This document shows positions 1 through 6,241 of a stretch of 12,947 nt of DNA, piece after piece. The notes below the pieces were generated by a model that saw only the letters and a program-made list of their open reading frames with translations, was not told the DNA's origin and did no database searches. Each line of letters opens with the position of its first letter. The stretch's first letter is position 1. The DNA is from Devosia equisanguinis (GTDB taxonomy: Bacteria > Pseudomonadota > Alphaproteobacteria > Rhizobiales > Devosiaceae), in NCBI GenBank assembly GCA_945888565.1, contig CAMDAL010000079.1:1-12947 (forward strand), read 5' to 3'. The position numbers and the translations under genes were made by a program.

Positions 1-128
1 CAGCGATCGGGGAGCTTCGGAAAATTGTCGAGGAGGCTGATGCCAGTGGCATCAGCGATTTGACGATCGCTGACATCCGTCGGGAGGTGCTTCAGGAACT
101 CGGCGCCGACGATGCCGATGCAGCATAG
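1..128 (+). CDS. ParD-like antitoxin, C-terminal fragment
   Basis: This is the last 41 codons of a gene that begins before the window; the frame opens at base 3 and stops with TAG at 126-128. The visible end reads AIGELRKIVEEADASG followed by a helix with ADIRREVLQEL. That resembles the C-terminal toxin-binding half of CopG/ParD-type antitoxins, which have an N-terminal ribbon-helix-helix DNA-binding domain that would lie outside the window. The assignment rests mainly on context: the next gene is a ParE/RelE-type toxin whose ATG lies inside this reading frame, with a 17-base overlap, the usual antitoxin-toxin order. The DNA-binding part cannot be seen, so the family remains an inference. Confidence 0.6.
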   Translation, partial: AIGELRKIVEEADASGISDLTIADIRREVLQELGADDADAA

Positions 129-408
129 GCTTTCGAGGAACGCTGCAGCCGATTTGCGCCGCCTGTACCGACGGAGAGTGCTGGATTTTGGTATCGCCCA
201 TGCCGATCGCTACTTGGCCAGGATGGAGGCGACTTTCAGGGGTATCTCGGAGTTTCCCGACGCCTATCCCGCCAGGCCGGAGATTGCGGAGGCGCGCATA
301 CGTCCTTTCGAGGCCCACCACATCGTTTATCGGATCAAGGCTGAAGAGGTGGTTGTCCTGCGGGTACTACATGGCAGGCAGGATGTTGCCAGGTACCTGA
401 ACGGCTAA
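112..408 (+). CDS. parE: ParE/RelE-family toxin
   Basis: A 98-residue protein, the usual size for a ParE/RelE-superfamily toxin. The family pattern is visible: an N-terminal strand and helix (HRLSRNAAADLRRLYRR), a second helix ending in a SEFPDAYPAR-type turn, then strands carrying RPFEAHHIVYRI and VVVLRVLHGRQD near the C-terminus. ParE proteins poison DNA gyrase, while RelE proteins cleave mRNA on the ribosome. The closing LHGRQD strand is typical of the ParE side, but the target cannot be settled from sequence. It overlaps the upstream antitoxin by 17 bases and is probably translationally coupled to it. A second ATG at 118 would shorten it by two residues. Sampled GC is lower than in the core genes (about 57% over 181-240), compatible with horizontal acquisition. 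Confidence 0.85.
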   Translation: MPMQHRLSRNAAADLRRLYRRRVLDFGIAHADRYLARMEATFRGISEFPDAYPARPEIAEARIRPFEAHHIVYRIKAEEVVVLRVLHGRQDVARYLNG

Positions 409-489
409 CTCAGACGATATAGGTCGCCAGCCCATTTCTGTATTCGACCATGGCCGGCCCGGACACGACGGAGGTGGCAAGGTGCAAAA

Positions 490-506
490 GCAAAGAAGCG
501 CTTTGC
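490..506. repeat. Inverted repeat over the 6S RNA -35 region
   Basis: GCAAAG (490-495) and CTTTGC (501-506) are perfect inverted copies around a 5-base loop (AAGCG). The right arm overlaps the proposed -35 hexamer of the 6S RNA promoter. It could be an operator, or a weak hairpin that ends transcripts from the toxin gene; no T-tract follows, so a classical intrinsic terminator is unlikely. Confidence 0.4.
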
Positions 507-531
507 GTCCGGGGTCACGTGCACCTATATT
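503..531 (+). promoter_or_regulatory. Sigma70-type promoter of the 6S RNA gene
   Basis: TTGCGT (503-508) and TATATT (526-531) are separated by 17 bases, close to the TTGACA/TATAAT consensus. The predicted start falls a few bases downstream, at the 5' strand of the 6S RNA closing stem (about 536). The agreement between promoter position and RNA 5' end supports both calls. The start site itself is inferred. Confidence 0.7.
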
Positions 532-535
532 CACT

Positions 536-688
536 GTGCTGCCCGGTGCGTGTTGGATCAAATTTCCCTGGGGCCGTACTGATCCTTAAGGGAGCTGTCC
601 CCGTCCTGACCCGTGGGTCAGGACACACGGCGCCCACCTACGTAAGTAGGTTCCCAGGATCTGTATCCCACGGCCAGGGCGGCACCTT
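536..688 (+). ncRNA. ssrS: 6S RNA
   Basis: The roughly 150-base transcript folds as 6S RNA should. A long closing stem pairs GTGCTGCCC (536-544) with GGGCGGCAC (677-685) and continues through 549-552 with 669-672. A large central bubble follows (about 553-570 on the left, 636-668 on the right); the right strand carries a small hairpin, CCTAC-GTAA-GTAGG (637-650). An apical arm pairs GGGCCGT (571-577) with 627-635 and ends in a near-perfect stem, 603-612 with 615-624. 6S RNA mimics an open promoter, sequesters sigma70 RNA polymerase in stationary phase, and serves as template for product RNAs during release. Its position immediately before the 5-formyl-THF cyclo-ligase gene is the classical ssrS-ygfA arrangement. 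The ends are estimated from the stem. Confidence 0.9.
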
Positions 689-709
689 ATAGAGTCCCAG
701 AAAGTCTCC

Positions 710-1303
710 ATGGACGACGTCGGCATCGAAGAGGCCAAGGCCGCGCTCCGGAGCGCGGCGCACAAGCGGAGAGGCCAGTTGCATCCGTCGCTGCGGGCTG
801 ACGCAGCGCGCGAGGCGGTCGGGCACTTCCTGCATGGCGTCGATGTGGCCAAGGGCGAGATCGTCGCCGCGTACTGGCCGATCCGCGACGAACTCGACAT
901 CAAGACCCTGATCGGCCGGATGATGGACGCCGGCCAGCCGGTATGCCTGCCGGTGGTGGTCGGGCCGGAGCTGCCACTCGAGCTGAGGCTGTGGCAGGTA
1001 GGGGCGCCGCTCTACGAGGCGGGGTTCGGAACGCTGGCTCCACCTGACGATGCGCCGCGGGTCGAGCCCGACGTCATCCTGATGCCGCTGCTCGGCTTCG
1101 ATCGCCGCGGCACGCGGCTCGGCTATGGCGGCGGCTATTATGACCGGACACTGGCCCACCTGTCGAAGCGAGCCCGCCTCATCGGCTTCGCGTTCGCGCG
1201 GCAGGAGGTCGAGCACATTCCCCGGCAGGCGCACGACGTGCCGCTCGATACGGTCGTCACGGAGCTGGGCGTGCGCAATTTCGAGAAGGCCCCCATCACG
1301 TGA
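710..1303 (+). CDS. ygfA: 5-formyltetrahydrofolate cyclo-ligase
   Basis: This 197-residue enzyme (5-FCL, also called MTHFS) converts 5-formyltetrahydrofolate to 5,10-methenyltetrahydrofolate using ATP, returning a folate storage form to one-carbon metabolism in the cytoplasm. The signature RLGYGGGYYDR lies at residues 136-146, preceded by MPLLGFDRRG (125-134), the nucleotide- and folate-binding loop of the family. The N-terminal EAKAALRSAAHKRR helix (8-21) matches the usual K-x3-R-x5-R start. The ATG at 710 lies about 22 bases after the 6S RNA, and only a weak purine stretch precedes it. Co-transcription with 6S RNA is common in proteobacteria and likely here. Its stop codon overlaps the next gene's GTG start. 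Confidence 0.95.
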   Translation: MDDVGIEEAKAALRSAAHKRRGQLHPSLRADAAREAVGHFLHGVDVAKGEIVAAYWPIRDELDIKTLIGRMMDAGQPVCLPVVVGPELPLELRLWQVGAPLYEAGFGTLAPPDDAPRVEPDVILMPLLGFDRRGTRLGYGGGYYDRTLAHLSKRARLIGFAFARQEVEHIPRQAHDVPLDTVVTELGVRNFEKAPIT

Positions 1304-2121
1304 GACTGCTCTTTCTGGGCGACGTCGTCGGCCGCTCTGGCCGTGACGCCGTCACCGACCGGCTTGCGGGCCTCGTACAGAAGCACCGCTTCGATTTTGT
1401 CGTCATCAATGGCGAGAATGCCAGCCATGGACGCGGGCTGACCGAGGGGCATTTCAACGACCTGAAGTCGGCGGGCGCTGATGTGGTGACGCTCGGTGAC
1501 CACGCTTTCGACCAGCGCGACACGCTCAGCTACATCGCGCGCGAACCGACGCTGCTCCGCCCCGTCAACCTGCCATCGGGCACGCCCGGACGTGGCGCAA
1601 ACCTCTACGAGAGCCGCGCCGGCCATCGCGTCCTGGTGGTCAACGCGCAGGGCAGGGTGTTCATGGAACCCATCGACGATCCTTTCCGGGCTGTCGAGGC
1701 CGCCGTCGCGGCCTGCCCGCTGGGCGAGCAGGCCGATGCGATCCTGCTCGACTTCCACACCGAGGCGACATCCGAAATCCAGGCCATGGGCCACTTCCTC
1801 GATGGCAAGGTAAGCCTGGTCGTCGGTACGCACACCCATATCCCGACCTCCGACCACCGCATCCTGCGTGGCGGCACGGCACTGATGGCCGATGCGGGCA
1901 TGTGCGGCGACTACGACTCGGTGATTGGAGTGGAACTCGAGGAGCCGCTCAACCGGTTTCTCACCGGCATCTCGGGCGGGCGCTTCACGCCCGCCGAGGG
2001 CGAGGCGACGCTGTCGGGAATCGCGATCGAGACCGATCCGCGGACTGGCCTGGTGAGATACCTGTCACCGATGAGGGTGGGCGGCTCGCTGGCGCAGGCG
2101 GAGCCGGAGTTCGGGGTCTAG
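1300..2121 (+). CDS. ymdB: YmdB/TIGR00282-family metallophosphoesterase
   Basis: A 273-residue protein of the calcineurin-like YmdB family, known in Bacillus as a phosphodiesterase acting on 2',3'-cyclic nucleotides (unrelated to the E. coli macrodomain protein of the same name). Expected metal ligands are visible: D8 in LGDVVG, E39-N40 in NGENA, D67-H68 in TLGDHAFDQ, H153 in DFHTEATSE, and H178/H180 in GTHTHIPT. The family strand MADAGMCGDYDS lies at 196-207. The third ligand is normally Asn in Bacillus YmdB; here it is Asp. Translation starts at GTG 1300, overlapping the previous gene's TGA by four bases, with GAGAAGG at 1283-1289 as ribosome-binding site. The start gives the canonical MRLLFLGDVVGR beginning. 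Its substrate in this organism is unknown. Confidence 0.9.
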   Translation: MRLLFLGDVVGRSGRDAVTDRLAGLVQKHRFDFVVINGENASHGRGLTEGHFNDLKSAGADVVTLGDHAFDQRDTLSYIAREPTLLRPVNLPSGTPGRGANLYESRAGHRVLVVNAQGRVFMEPIDDPFRAVEAAVAACPLGEQADAILLDFHTEATSEIQAMGHFLDGKVSLVVGTHTHIPTSDHRILRGGTALMADAGMCGDYDSVIGVELEEPLNRFLTGISGGRFTPAEGEATLSGIAIETDPRTGLVRYLSPMRVGGSLAQAEPEFGV

Positions 2122-2127
2122 GCCTGC

Positions 2128-2156
2128 TTCACAACCGGGATTTCCGCCCGTATAAG
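2128..2156 (+). promoter_or_regulatory. Sigma70-type promoter upstream of yebC
   Basis: TTCACA (2128-2133) and TATAAG (2151-2156) each match consensus at five of six positions and are spaced by 17 bases. The predicted transcription start is near 2163, about 37 bases before the yebC ATG. The elements lie directly after the phosphoesterase stop codon, so yebC probably has its own transcript in addition to read-through. Confidence 0.6.
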
Positions 2157-2199
2157 GCGCGCCACACTCCGTCTGTCCGTGAATGAGGGGGATGACCGC

Positions 2200-2949
2200 A
2201 TGGCCGGCCATTCGCATGCCAAGAACATCATGCACCGCAAGGGCAAGTCCGATGCGGCGCGCTCCAAGGTGTTTTCCAAACTTGCCCGTGAAATCACCGT
2301 GGCTGCCAAGCTCGGCATGCCGGACCCGGCGTTCAACGCCCGCTTGCGACTCGCGGTGCAGAACGCCCGTGCCCAGTCGATGCCGCGCGACAATATCGAG
2401 CGCGCCATCAAGAAGGCCTCGGGCGCCGATACCGAGAGCTATGACGAGATCCGCTATGAAGGTTATGGCCCGGGTGGCGTCGCCGTCATCGTCGAGGCGC
2501 TGACCGACAACCGGAACCGCACCGCTGCCAACGTGCGCTCGTATTTCGCCAAGAACGGTGGTGCCCTGGGTGAGACCAACTCGGTCGGCTTCATGTTCGA
2601 CCGCGTCGGTGAAATATACTATCCGGCCGCGGCCGGCAGTGAAGACAAGGTGATGGAAGCCGCCATCGAGGCGGGCGCCGACGACGTCGAGAGCGACGAG
2701 GAAGGTCACTGGATCTACACCGCGTTCGAGAGCCTCAACGAGGTTTCGGCGGCGCTGGAAAAGGTGCTGGGCGAGGCCGAGAGCGCCAAGTTCGTGTTCA
2801 AGCCGCAGAACGAAGTGCCGGTCGATGCCGAGAAGGGCGCGACGCTGCTCAAGCTGATCAGCATCATCGAGGACGACGACGACGTGCAGAACGTCTACGC
2901 CAACTTCGACATCTCCGATGAAGACATGGCGAAGATCGACGCCGCCTGA
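2200..2949 (+). CDS. yebC: YebC/PmpR/TACO1-family protein
   Basis: A 249-residue member of the universally distributed YebC family. The start at 2200 gives the invariant MAGHSHAKNIMHRKGKSD opening and follows GAGGGGGA (2185-2192) by seven bases; an in-frame ATG at 2179 would add seven unconserved residues and is not used. Family blocks include FSKLAREITVAAKLG, MPRDNIERAIKKASG, YEGYGPGGVAVIVEALTDN (about 91-109) and an acidic C-terminal domain. Members were first described as transcriptional regulators (PmpR). The mitochondrial homologue TACO1 and recent bacterial work point to a role in translation, relieving ribosome stalling. Proximity to ruvC is an old conserved arrangement and does not show a role in recombination. 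Confidence 0.96.
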   Translation: MAGHSHAKNIMHRKGKSDAARSKVFSKLAREITVAAKLGMPDPAFNARLRLAVQNARAQSMPRDNIERAIKKASGADTESYDEIRYEGYGPGGVAVIVEALTDNRNRTAANVRSYFAKNGGALGETNSVGFMFDRVGEIYYPAAAGSEDKVMEAAIEAGADDVESDEEGHWIYTAFESLNEVSAALEKVLGEAESAKFVFKPQNEVPVDAEKGATLLKLISIIEDDDDVQNVYANFDISDEDMAKIDAA

Positions 2950-2975
2950 CCGGTAGGACTGGATCGCTAGGCGGC
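2941..2975. terminator. Possible bidirectional hairpin between convergent genes
   Basis: GCCGCCT (2941-2947) and AGGCGGC (2969-2975) form a 7-bp inverted repeat with a 21-base loop, spanning the stop codons of yebC and the convergent diguanylate cyclase. There is no T-tract on either strand, and the arms are partly explained by Ala codons at the ends of both proteins. A bidirectional terminator is possible but weakly supported. Confidence 0.25.
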
Positions 2976-3740
2976 CGCCGCCGGAACCGACTCATACTGC
3001 ACGATGGGCGAGATCGAGACCCGGTTTCGCCCATTCTGCTTGGCGGCATAGAGCTGCTGGTCGGCGATGCGGAGCAGGTCCGACAGTGGCAACCGTCGAT
3101 CGAACACCGCCCCGCCGATCGAGACGGACAGCCGGTGCGACTGGTCGCCGGGCGTGAAGCGCACGACGCTTACGGCGCGCCGGATGCGTTCGCCGATGGC
3201 ATCGGCGGTGAGCTGCGTCGCATTGGGCAGGAAGACACAGAACTCCTCGCCGCCGATCCGGCCCAGCAGGTCGGTCTTGCGGAGCACGTCCTTCGTCGCC
3301 CCGGTGATCAGTTTCAGTGCGACGTCGCCCTGCTCGTGCCCGTAGCTGTCGTTGATCGACTTGAAGTTGTCGGCATCGAGGATGAGCAGGGCGCCACGCA
3401 CCGGCAGGCCGTCGGTGGGGGTGCTTGCCAGTCGCTGTTCTACGAGGGCGGTCAGGGCGCCCCGGTTCAGCACACCGGTCAGCGGGTCGGTGGAGGCGAA
3501 GATGGCCAGCCGCTCATGCGCGATGGCCAGGGCGCGCAGCTTGCTCATGAAGTACCAGATCAGGGGTCCGGCAAGCGCAGTGGGCAGCAGGGTATCGACG
3601 AGAATGGCGCGCAGCAGCACCTCGGGGGACATCGAGCCGAAGTTGAAGCTGTCGATGAACAAAGCGGCGCAGACGCAGAACAGGGTGCCTGCGCCAGTCG
3701 CCAGATAGATGCGGCCCTTTCCGAGCGGCGAGAGGTCCAC
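2967..3740 (-). CDS. Membrane-anchored GGDEF diguanylate cyclase
   Basis: A 257-residue protein with two predicted N-terminal membrane helices (about residues 11-30 and 42-64) joined by a short loop, a linker helix, and a GGDEF domain from about residue 82 to 245. The catalytic motif GGEEF is at 163-167. An RxxD inhibitory site (R154-D157) sits exactly five residues before it, so the enzyme should make cyclic di-GMP from two GTP and be feedback-inhibited by product. Supporting motifs are DPLTGVLNRGAL, LDADNFKSINDSYGH and RIADQQLYAAKQNGRN. The start is GTG at 3740, with AGGAGG on the minus strand (3747-3752) seven bases upstream. No separate sensory domain is visible; the short membrane region may be the sensor. 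It follows a paralogue in the same direction and ends 17 bases from yebC, tail to tail. Confidence 0.93.
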   Translation of the reverse strand: MDLSPLGKGRIYLATGAGTLFCVCAALFIDSFNFGSMSPEVLLRAILVDTLLPTALAGPLIWYFMSKLRALAIAHERLAIFASTDPLTGVLNRGALTALVEQRLASTPTDGLPVRGALLILDADNFKSINDSYGHEQGDVALKLITGATKDVLRKTDLLGRIGGEEFCVFLPNATQLTADAIGERIRRAVSVVRFTPGDQSHRLSVSIGGAVFDRRLPLSDLLRIADQQLYAAKQNGRNRVSISPIVQYESVPAAAA

Positions 3741-3829
3741 GCGCGTGCCTCCTGAGGATGCTCAACGCAGGGCAGGCTAGCGACGGCGGTTTGCGATACT
3801 CTTTAAAATACGGATCGGAATTTAATCAC

Positions 3830-4591
3830 TCAGGCCGAGGCGGCCTGGGGCAGATCCGGAGAGTCATCCGTCAGCACGCGATTGCGACCGCGCCGCTTGG
3901 CCTCGTACAGCCGCTGGTCGGCAACGCGGAACAGCTCGGCAAAGCCGATGGAGCCCTCGAAGGTGGCGCCGCCGATGGAGACGGACAGGCGCTGCGCGAT
4001 GCCCTCGGAACGGACGAACAGGGCGTTAATCGCCTTGCGGATGCGCTCCCCGACATGCATCGCGACGATGTCGTTGGCGCCGTGCATGAACACGCCGAAC
4101 TCTTCCCCGCCCAGCCGGCCGACCAGATCGCCGTCGCGCACGTTGGCGCGGATCGCCTCGGCAATCAGTTGCAGGACCTCGTCGCCGCGATGGTGGCCAA
4201 AGCGATCGTTGATGGTCTTGAAGTGGTCGGCGTCGATCACGAGCAGCGCGTTGCCGTCCGCGTTTGCGCTGCCCAGCGCGACATCGACCTTGGTGGTGAA
4301 GGCGCGGCGGTTGAGGCAATCGGTCAGCCAGTCGGTTGCCGCAAGCGCCTCGAGCTTGCGGTTGGCTTCGGCGAGCTGGGCCGACCGCAACTGCATGTAG
4401 AACACGGCCGGGCCGCCGAGAATGACGGGCAGCAGCATTGAGGCAACGGCCCCGGGCAGGTCCATGCCGCGGCTGAGTGCCAGCATGATGACTTCCGAAA
4501 CGACGAGAGAGAGCAACGAAGAGGCGCCGATGACGAGGGCGGTTCGCCGCCACACCCGTACCCAAGCACTGCGCGACAAAGTCTGGTCCAT
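3830..4591 (-). CDS. Membrane-anchored GGDEF diguanylate cyclase (paralogue)
   Basis: A 253-residue protein with the same plan as its downstream neighbour: two N-terminal membrane helices (about 18-40 and 47-67), a linker helix, and a GGDEF domain. The GGEEF catalytic motif is at 161-165, with an RxxD inhibitory site (R152-D155) five residues earlier. Other family motifs are TDWLTDCLNRRAF, IDADHFKTINDRFGHHRGDE and RVADQRLYEAKRRGRN. Predicted activity is cyclic di-GMP synthesis at the inner membrane with product inhibition. The frame stays open far upstream across ruvC on the opposite strand, but only ATG 4591 (with GAAGGA eleven bases before it) or ATG 4621 (ten residues longer) gives a sensible N-terminus. 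It is divergent from ruvC. An 89-base gap separates it from the second cyclase, so a shared transcript is possible. Confidence 0.92.
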   Translation of the reverse strand: MDQTLSRSAWVRVWRRTALVIGASSLLSLVVSEVIMLALSRGMDLPGAVASMLLPVILGGPAVFYMQLRSAQLAEANRKLEALAATDWLTDCLNRRAFTTKVDVALGSANADGNALLVIDADHFKTINDRFGHHRGDEVLQLIAEAIRANVRDGDLVGRLGGEEFGVFMHGANDIVAMHVGERIRKAINALFVRSEGIAQRLSVSIGGATFEGSIGFAELFRVADQRLYEAKRRGRNRVLTDDSPDLPQAASA

Positions 4592-4753
4592 AGTCTCTGG
4601 CGTCCTTCGAGATGGGGCCATGAGTAGGAGGGTAATCCTTGCATACCGATTAACCACCAGTTCCAGATGCAGGACAGTTTGCAATTGTGATTGTGTTTCC
4701 GTTTCGTTCACAATGCGCTTGGTAGCGTGACGGTCCTGGCGTAAAGCTCCGGC
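4592..4753. other. Divergent intergenic region, cyclase gene / ruvC
   Basis: This 162-base, AT-richer region must carry the start signals for the minus-strand cyclase and for ruvC. The clearest structure is the inverted repeat ATTGTGA (4684-4690) and TCACAAT (4708-4714), with a 17-base spacer rich in TTGTG and GTTTC. No convincing -35/-10 pair could be fixed on either strand. The alphaproteobacterial LexA pattern GTTC-N7-GTTC is not present: the GTTC at 4706 is followed by GCTT at the matching place. Confidence 0.5.
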
Positions 4754-5257
4754 ATGGCTCCAATGGTACGAATCATCGGCATCGACCCCGGTCTCAGGCG
4801 CTGCGGCTGGGGCGTCATCGAGAGCGAGGGCAACCGGCTGACCTATGTTGCCTGTGGCACACTCACGCCGCCCACCGACCTGCCGCTGGCGGAGCGACTG
4901 GTGCTGATTCACTCTGGCCTCAACGACCTCATCGACCGGTTTCGTCCCGAAGAGGCGGCGGTGGAGGAAACCTTCGTGTCGGCCGGCGCGCGTTCGGCGC
5001 TGCAGCTGGGGCAGGCGCGCGGCGTGGCGCTGATGACGCCGGCCTTGAGGGGTCTCGCCGTCGGGGAGTATGCCGCGAACCTCGTCAAGAAGGCGGTGGT
5101 TGGCTCCGGCCACGCCGAGAAGGCGCAGATCCAGATGATGGTGAAAGTCCTGCTGCCAGCCGCCGACTTCAAGGGCGCCGACGCGGCGGATGCTCTCGCT
5201 ATCGCCATCTGCCACGCGCATCATCGTACCATTCGCCAGATCCGGGCCATCGCATGA
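4754..5257 (+). CDS. ruvC: Holliday junction resolvase RuvC
   Basis: A 167-residue homodimeric endonuclease with an RNase H-like fold that cuts Holliday junctions symmetrically after RuvAB branch migration. The four acidic catalytic residues are in place: D11 in IIGIDPGLRRCGWG, E71 in AVEETFV, and D143 and D146 in GADAADALAIAICH. The conserved SALQLGQARGV helix (81-91) and NLVKKAVVGSGHAEKAQIQ region (109-127) are also present, so the enzyme looks complete. ATG 4754 and ATG 4763 are both possible starts; the later one would give MVRIIGID, closer to the shorter family N-terminus, and neither has a strong ribosome-binding site. ruvA begins 13 bases after its stop. Confidence 0.96.
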   Translation: MAPMVRIIGIDPGLRRCGWGVIESEGNRLTYVACGTLTPPTDLPLAERLVLIHSGLNDLIDRFRPEEAAVEETFVSAGARSALQLGQARGVALMTPALRGLAVGEYAANLVKKAVVGSGHAEKAQIQMMVKVLLPAADFKGADAADALAIAICHAHHRTIRQIRAIA

Positions 5258-5270
5258 TCGGAGAGCACGC

Positions 5271-5888
5271 ATGATCGGCAAGCTGAAGGGCCTCGTCGAC
5301 GGGTTTGGCGACGACTTCGTCCATCTCGACGTAAACGGCGTGGTCTACGAGGTGTTCTGTTCGTCGAAGACGCTGTCGGCTCTGCCGCAGGTTGGGCATG
5401 CGGCGGTGGTGCACACCGAGATGATCGTCCGCGAGGACATGATCCGGCTCTACGGGTTCTTCTCTGAGACCGAGAAGGCGTGGTTCGGCGTGCTGACGAC
5501 AGTGCAAGGGGTAGGGACGCGCGTGGCGCTGTCGATCCTCTCGACGCTCACGCCGTCGGAACTGTCGAGCGCTATCGCGCTGCAGGACAAGGCGATGATC
5601 GGCCGTGCCAATGGCGTGGGGCCGAAGCTGGCGGTGCGGCTTGTCACCGAACTCAAGGGCAAGGCGCCGGTGGGTGGCTCCGTCGACGCGGGAACGCTCG
5701 GGCTGCAGGCGGCGCTCGGCGAGGGGGTCGCGAGCGGCAATGTCGCCGATGCGGTGTCGGCGCTGGTCAACCTCGGATACTCGACCGCCCAGGCCTCGGC
5801 CGCCATCGCGCGCATCATCGCCAAGGAAGGCGAGGGGCTGGCGACGGACAGGCTGATCCGGCTGGGGTTGCGGGAGCTGAGCCAGTAG
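5271..5888 (+). CDS. ruvA: Holliday junction branch migration protein RuvA
   Basis: A 205-residue protein that forms the tetramer binding the four-way junction and recruits RuvB motors. The start at ATG 5271 gives MIGKLKG, the standard beginning, with GGAGAG five bases upstream; a longer upstream frame overlapping ruvC is not used. Domain I is an OB fold (about 1-62) carrying the acidic pin residues E55-D56. Domain II has two helix-hairpin-helix motifs, VQGVGTRVAL (78-87) and ANGVGPKLAV (113-122). A flexible linker leads to domain III (about 157-205), the RuvB-binding three-helix bundle. Length and motifs are normal. Normally ruvB would follow directly; here a toxin-antitoxin pair lies between. 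Confidence 0.96.
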   Translation: MIGKLKGLVDGFGDDFVHLDVNGVVYEVFCSSKTLSALPQVGHAAVVHTEMIVREDMIRLYGFFSETEKAWFGVLTTVQGVGTRVALSILSTLTPSELSSAIALQDKAMIGRANGVGPKLAVRLVTELKGKAPVGGSVDAGTLGLQAALGEGVASGNVADAVSALVNLGYSTAQASAAIARIIAKEGEGLATDRLIRLGLRELSQ

Positions 5889-5890
5889 GC

Positions 5891-5919
5891 TTGCAACCGG
5901 AGCGGGCGTTCATTACATT
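5891..5919 (+). promoter_or_regulatory. Candidate promoter of the vapBC pair
   Basis: TTGCAA (5891-5896) and TACATT (5914-5919) are 17 bases apart, in the 62-base gap after ruvA, which is visibly AT-richer than the flanking genes. Each element matches consensus at four of six positions. If real, it would also feed ruvB, since no terminator is seen between vapC and ruvB. AbrB-type antitoxins usually repress their own promoter, so an operator is expected here, but no strong palindrome is visible. Confidence 0.4.
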
Positions 5920-5950
5920 CTACCTAAAGTAAGGAATATCGCCGGGGGTA

Positions 5951-6241
5951 ATGAACATGGTGAATGTAAGGGAAAGATACCTGGGTAAGGTGACGTCCAA
6001 AGGACAAACCACCGTCCCCAAGGAAGTTCGGGATTTTCTTGGTCTCGGAGAAGGCGCGCAAGTGGAGTGGTCAATCGACGATGACGGCAAGGCGACCGTT
6101 CGTCCGCGCAGGAAGTTGCGCGCTGTGGACCTCGCCGGCATGCTCGGTCCCTCCCCGGTAGGGCCGGTAACCGTGGAAGAAATGAATGAGGCGATCGGCG
6201 ATGCGGTCGTCGAGCAGTATGAGCGATCGCTAAGGCGATGA
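5951..6241 (+). CDS. vapB: AbrB/MazE-type antitoxin (VapB)
   Basis: A 96-residue protein with an N-terminal swapped-hairpin AbrB domain, seen as YLGKVTSKGQTTVPKEVRDF followed by LGLGEGAQVEWSIDDDGKATVRPR (about 10-54). The C-terminal acidic helix (VEEMNEAIGDAVVEQYERSLRR) is the usual toxin-neutralising segment. It would bind its own promoter and block the VapC toxin encoded next, whose ATG overlaps this gene's TGA (ATGA, 6238-6241). Two ATGs are possible: 5951, and 5957, which is better spaced (eight bases) from GGGGG at 5944-5948 and would give 94 residues. Hand counts give about 50% GC for 5941-6000, far below the ruv genes, suggesting an acquired module. Confidence 0.9.
   Translation: MNMVNVRERYLGKVTSKGQTTVPKEVRDFLGLGEGAQVEWSIDDDGKATVRPRRKLRAVDLAGMLGPSPVGPVTVEEMNEAIGDAVVEQYERSLRR

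Noticed and set aside
450..692. 80-residue open frame on the plus strand
   Set aside because: It lies over the 6S RNA gene and its promoter, has no ribosome-binding site, and the RNA structure explains the sequence.
638..1234. 198-residue minus-strand frame opposite the cyclo-ligase gene
   Set aside because: Shadow frame in GC-rich DNA; the plus-strand protein carries the family motifs.
4706..4720. Possible LexA/SOS box before ruvC
   Set aside because: GTTC is followed after seven bases by GCTT, not GTTC, so it matches only half of the alphaproteobacterial pattern.
5190..5270. Longer RuvA start inside ruvC
   Set aside because: ATG 5271 has a good ribosome-binding site and gives the standard MIGKLKG N-terminus.
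4592..5281. Upstream extension of the minus-strand cyclase to 483 residues
   Set aside because: The extra 200-plus residues are the mirror frame of ruvC and resemble no domain; the membrane-GGDEF protein begins naturally at 4591 or 4621.
5911..5937. Operator-like palindrome before vapB
   Set aside because: Only scattered four-base matches (TTAC/GTAA, ATTC/GAAT) that do not align on one centre.
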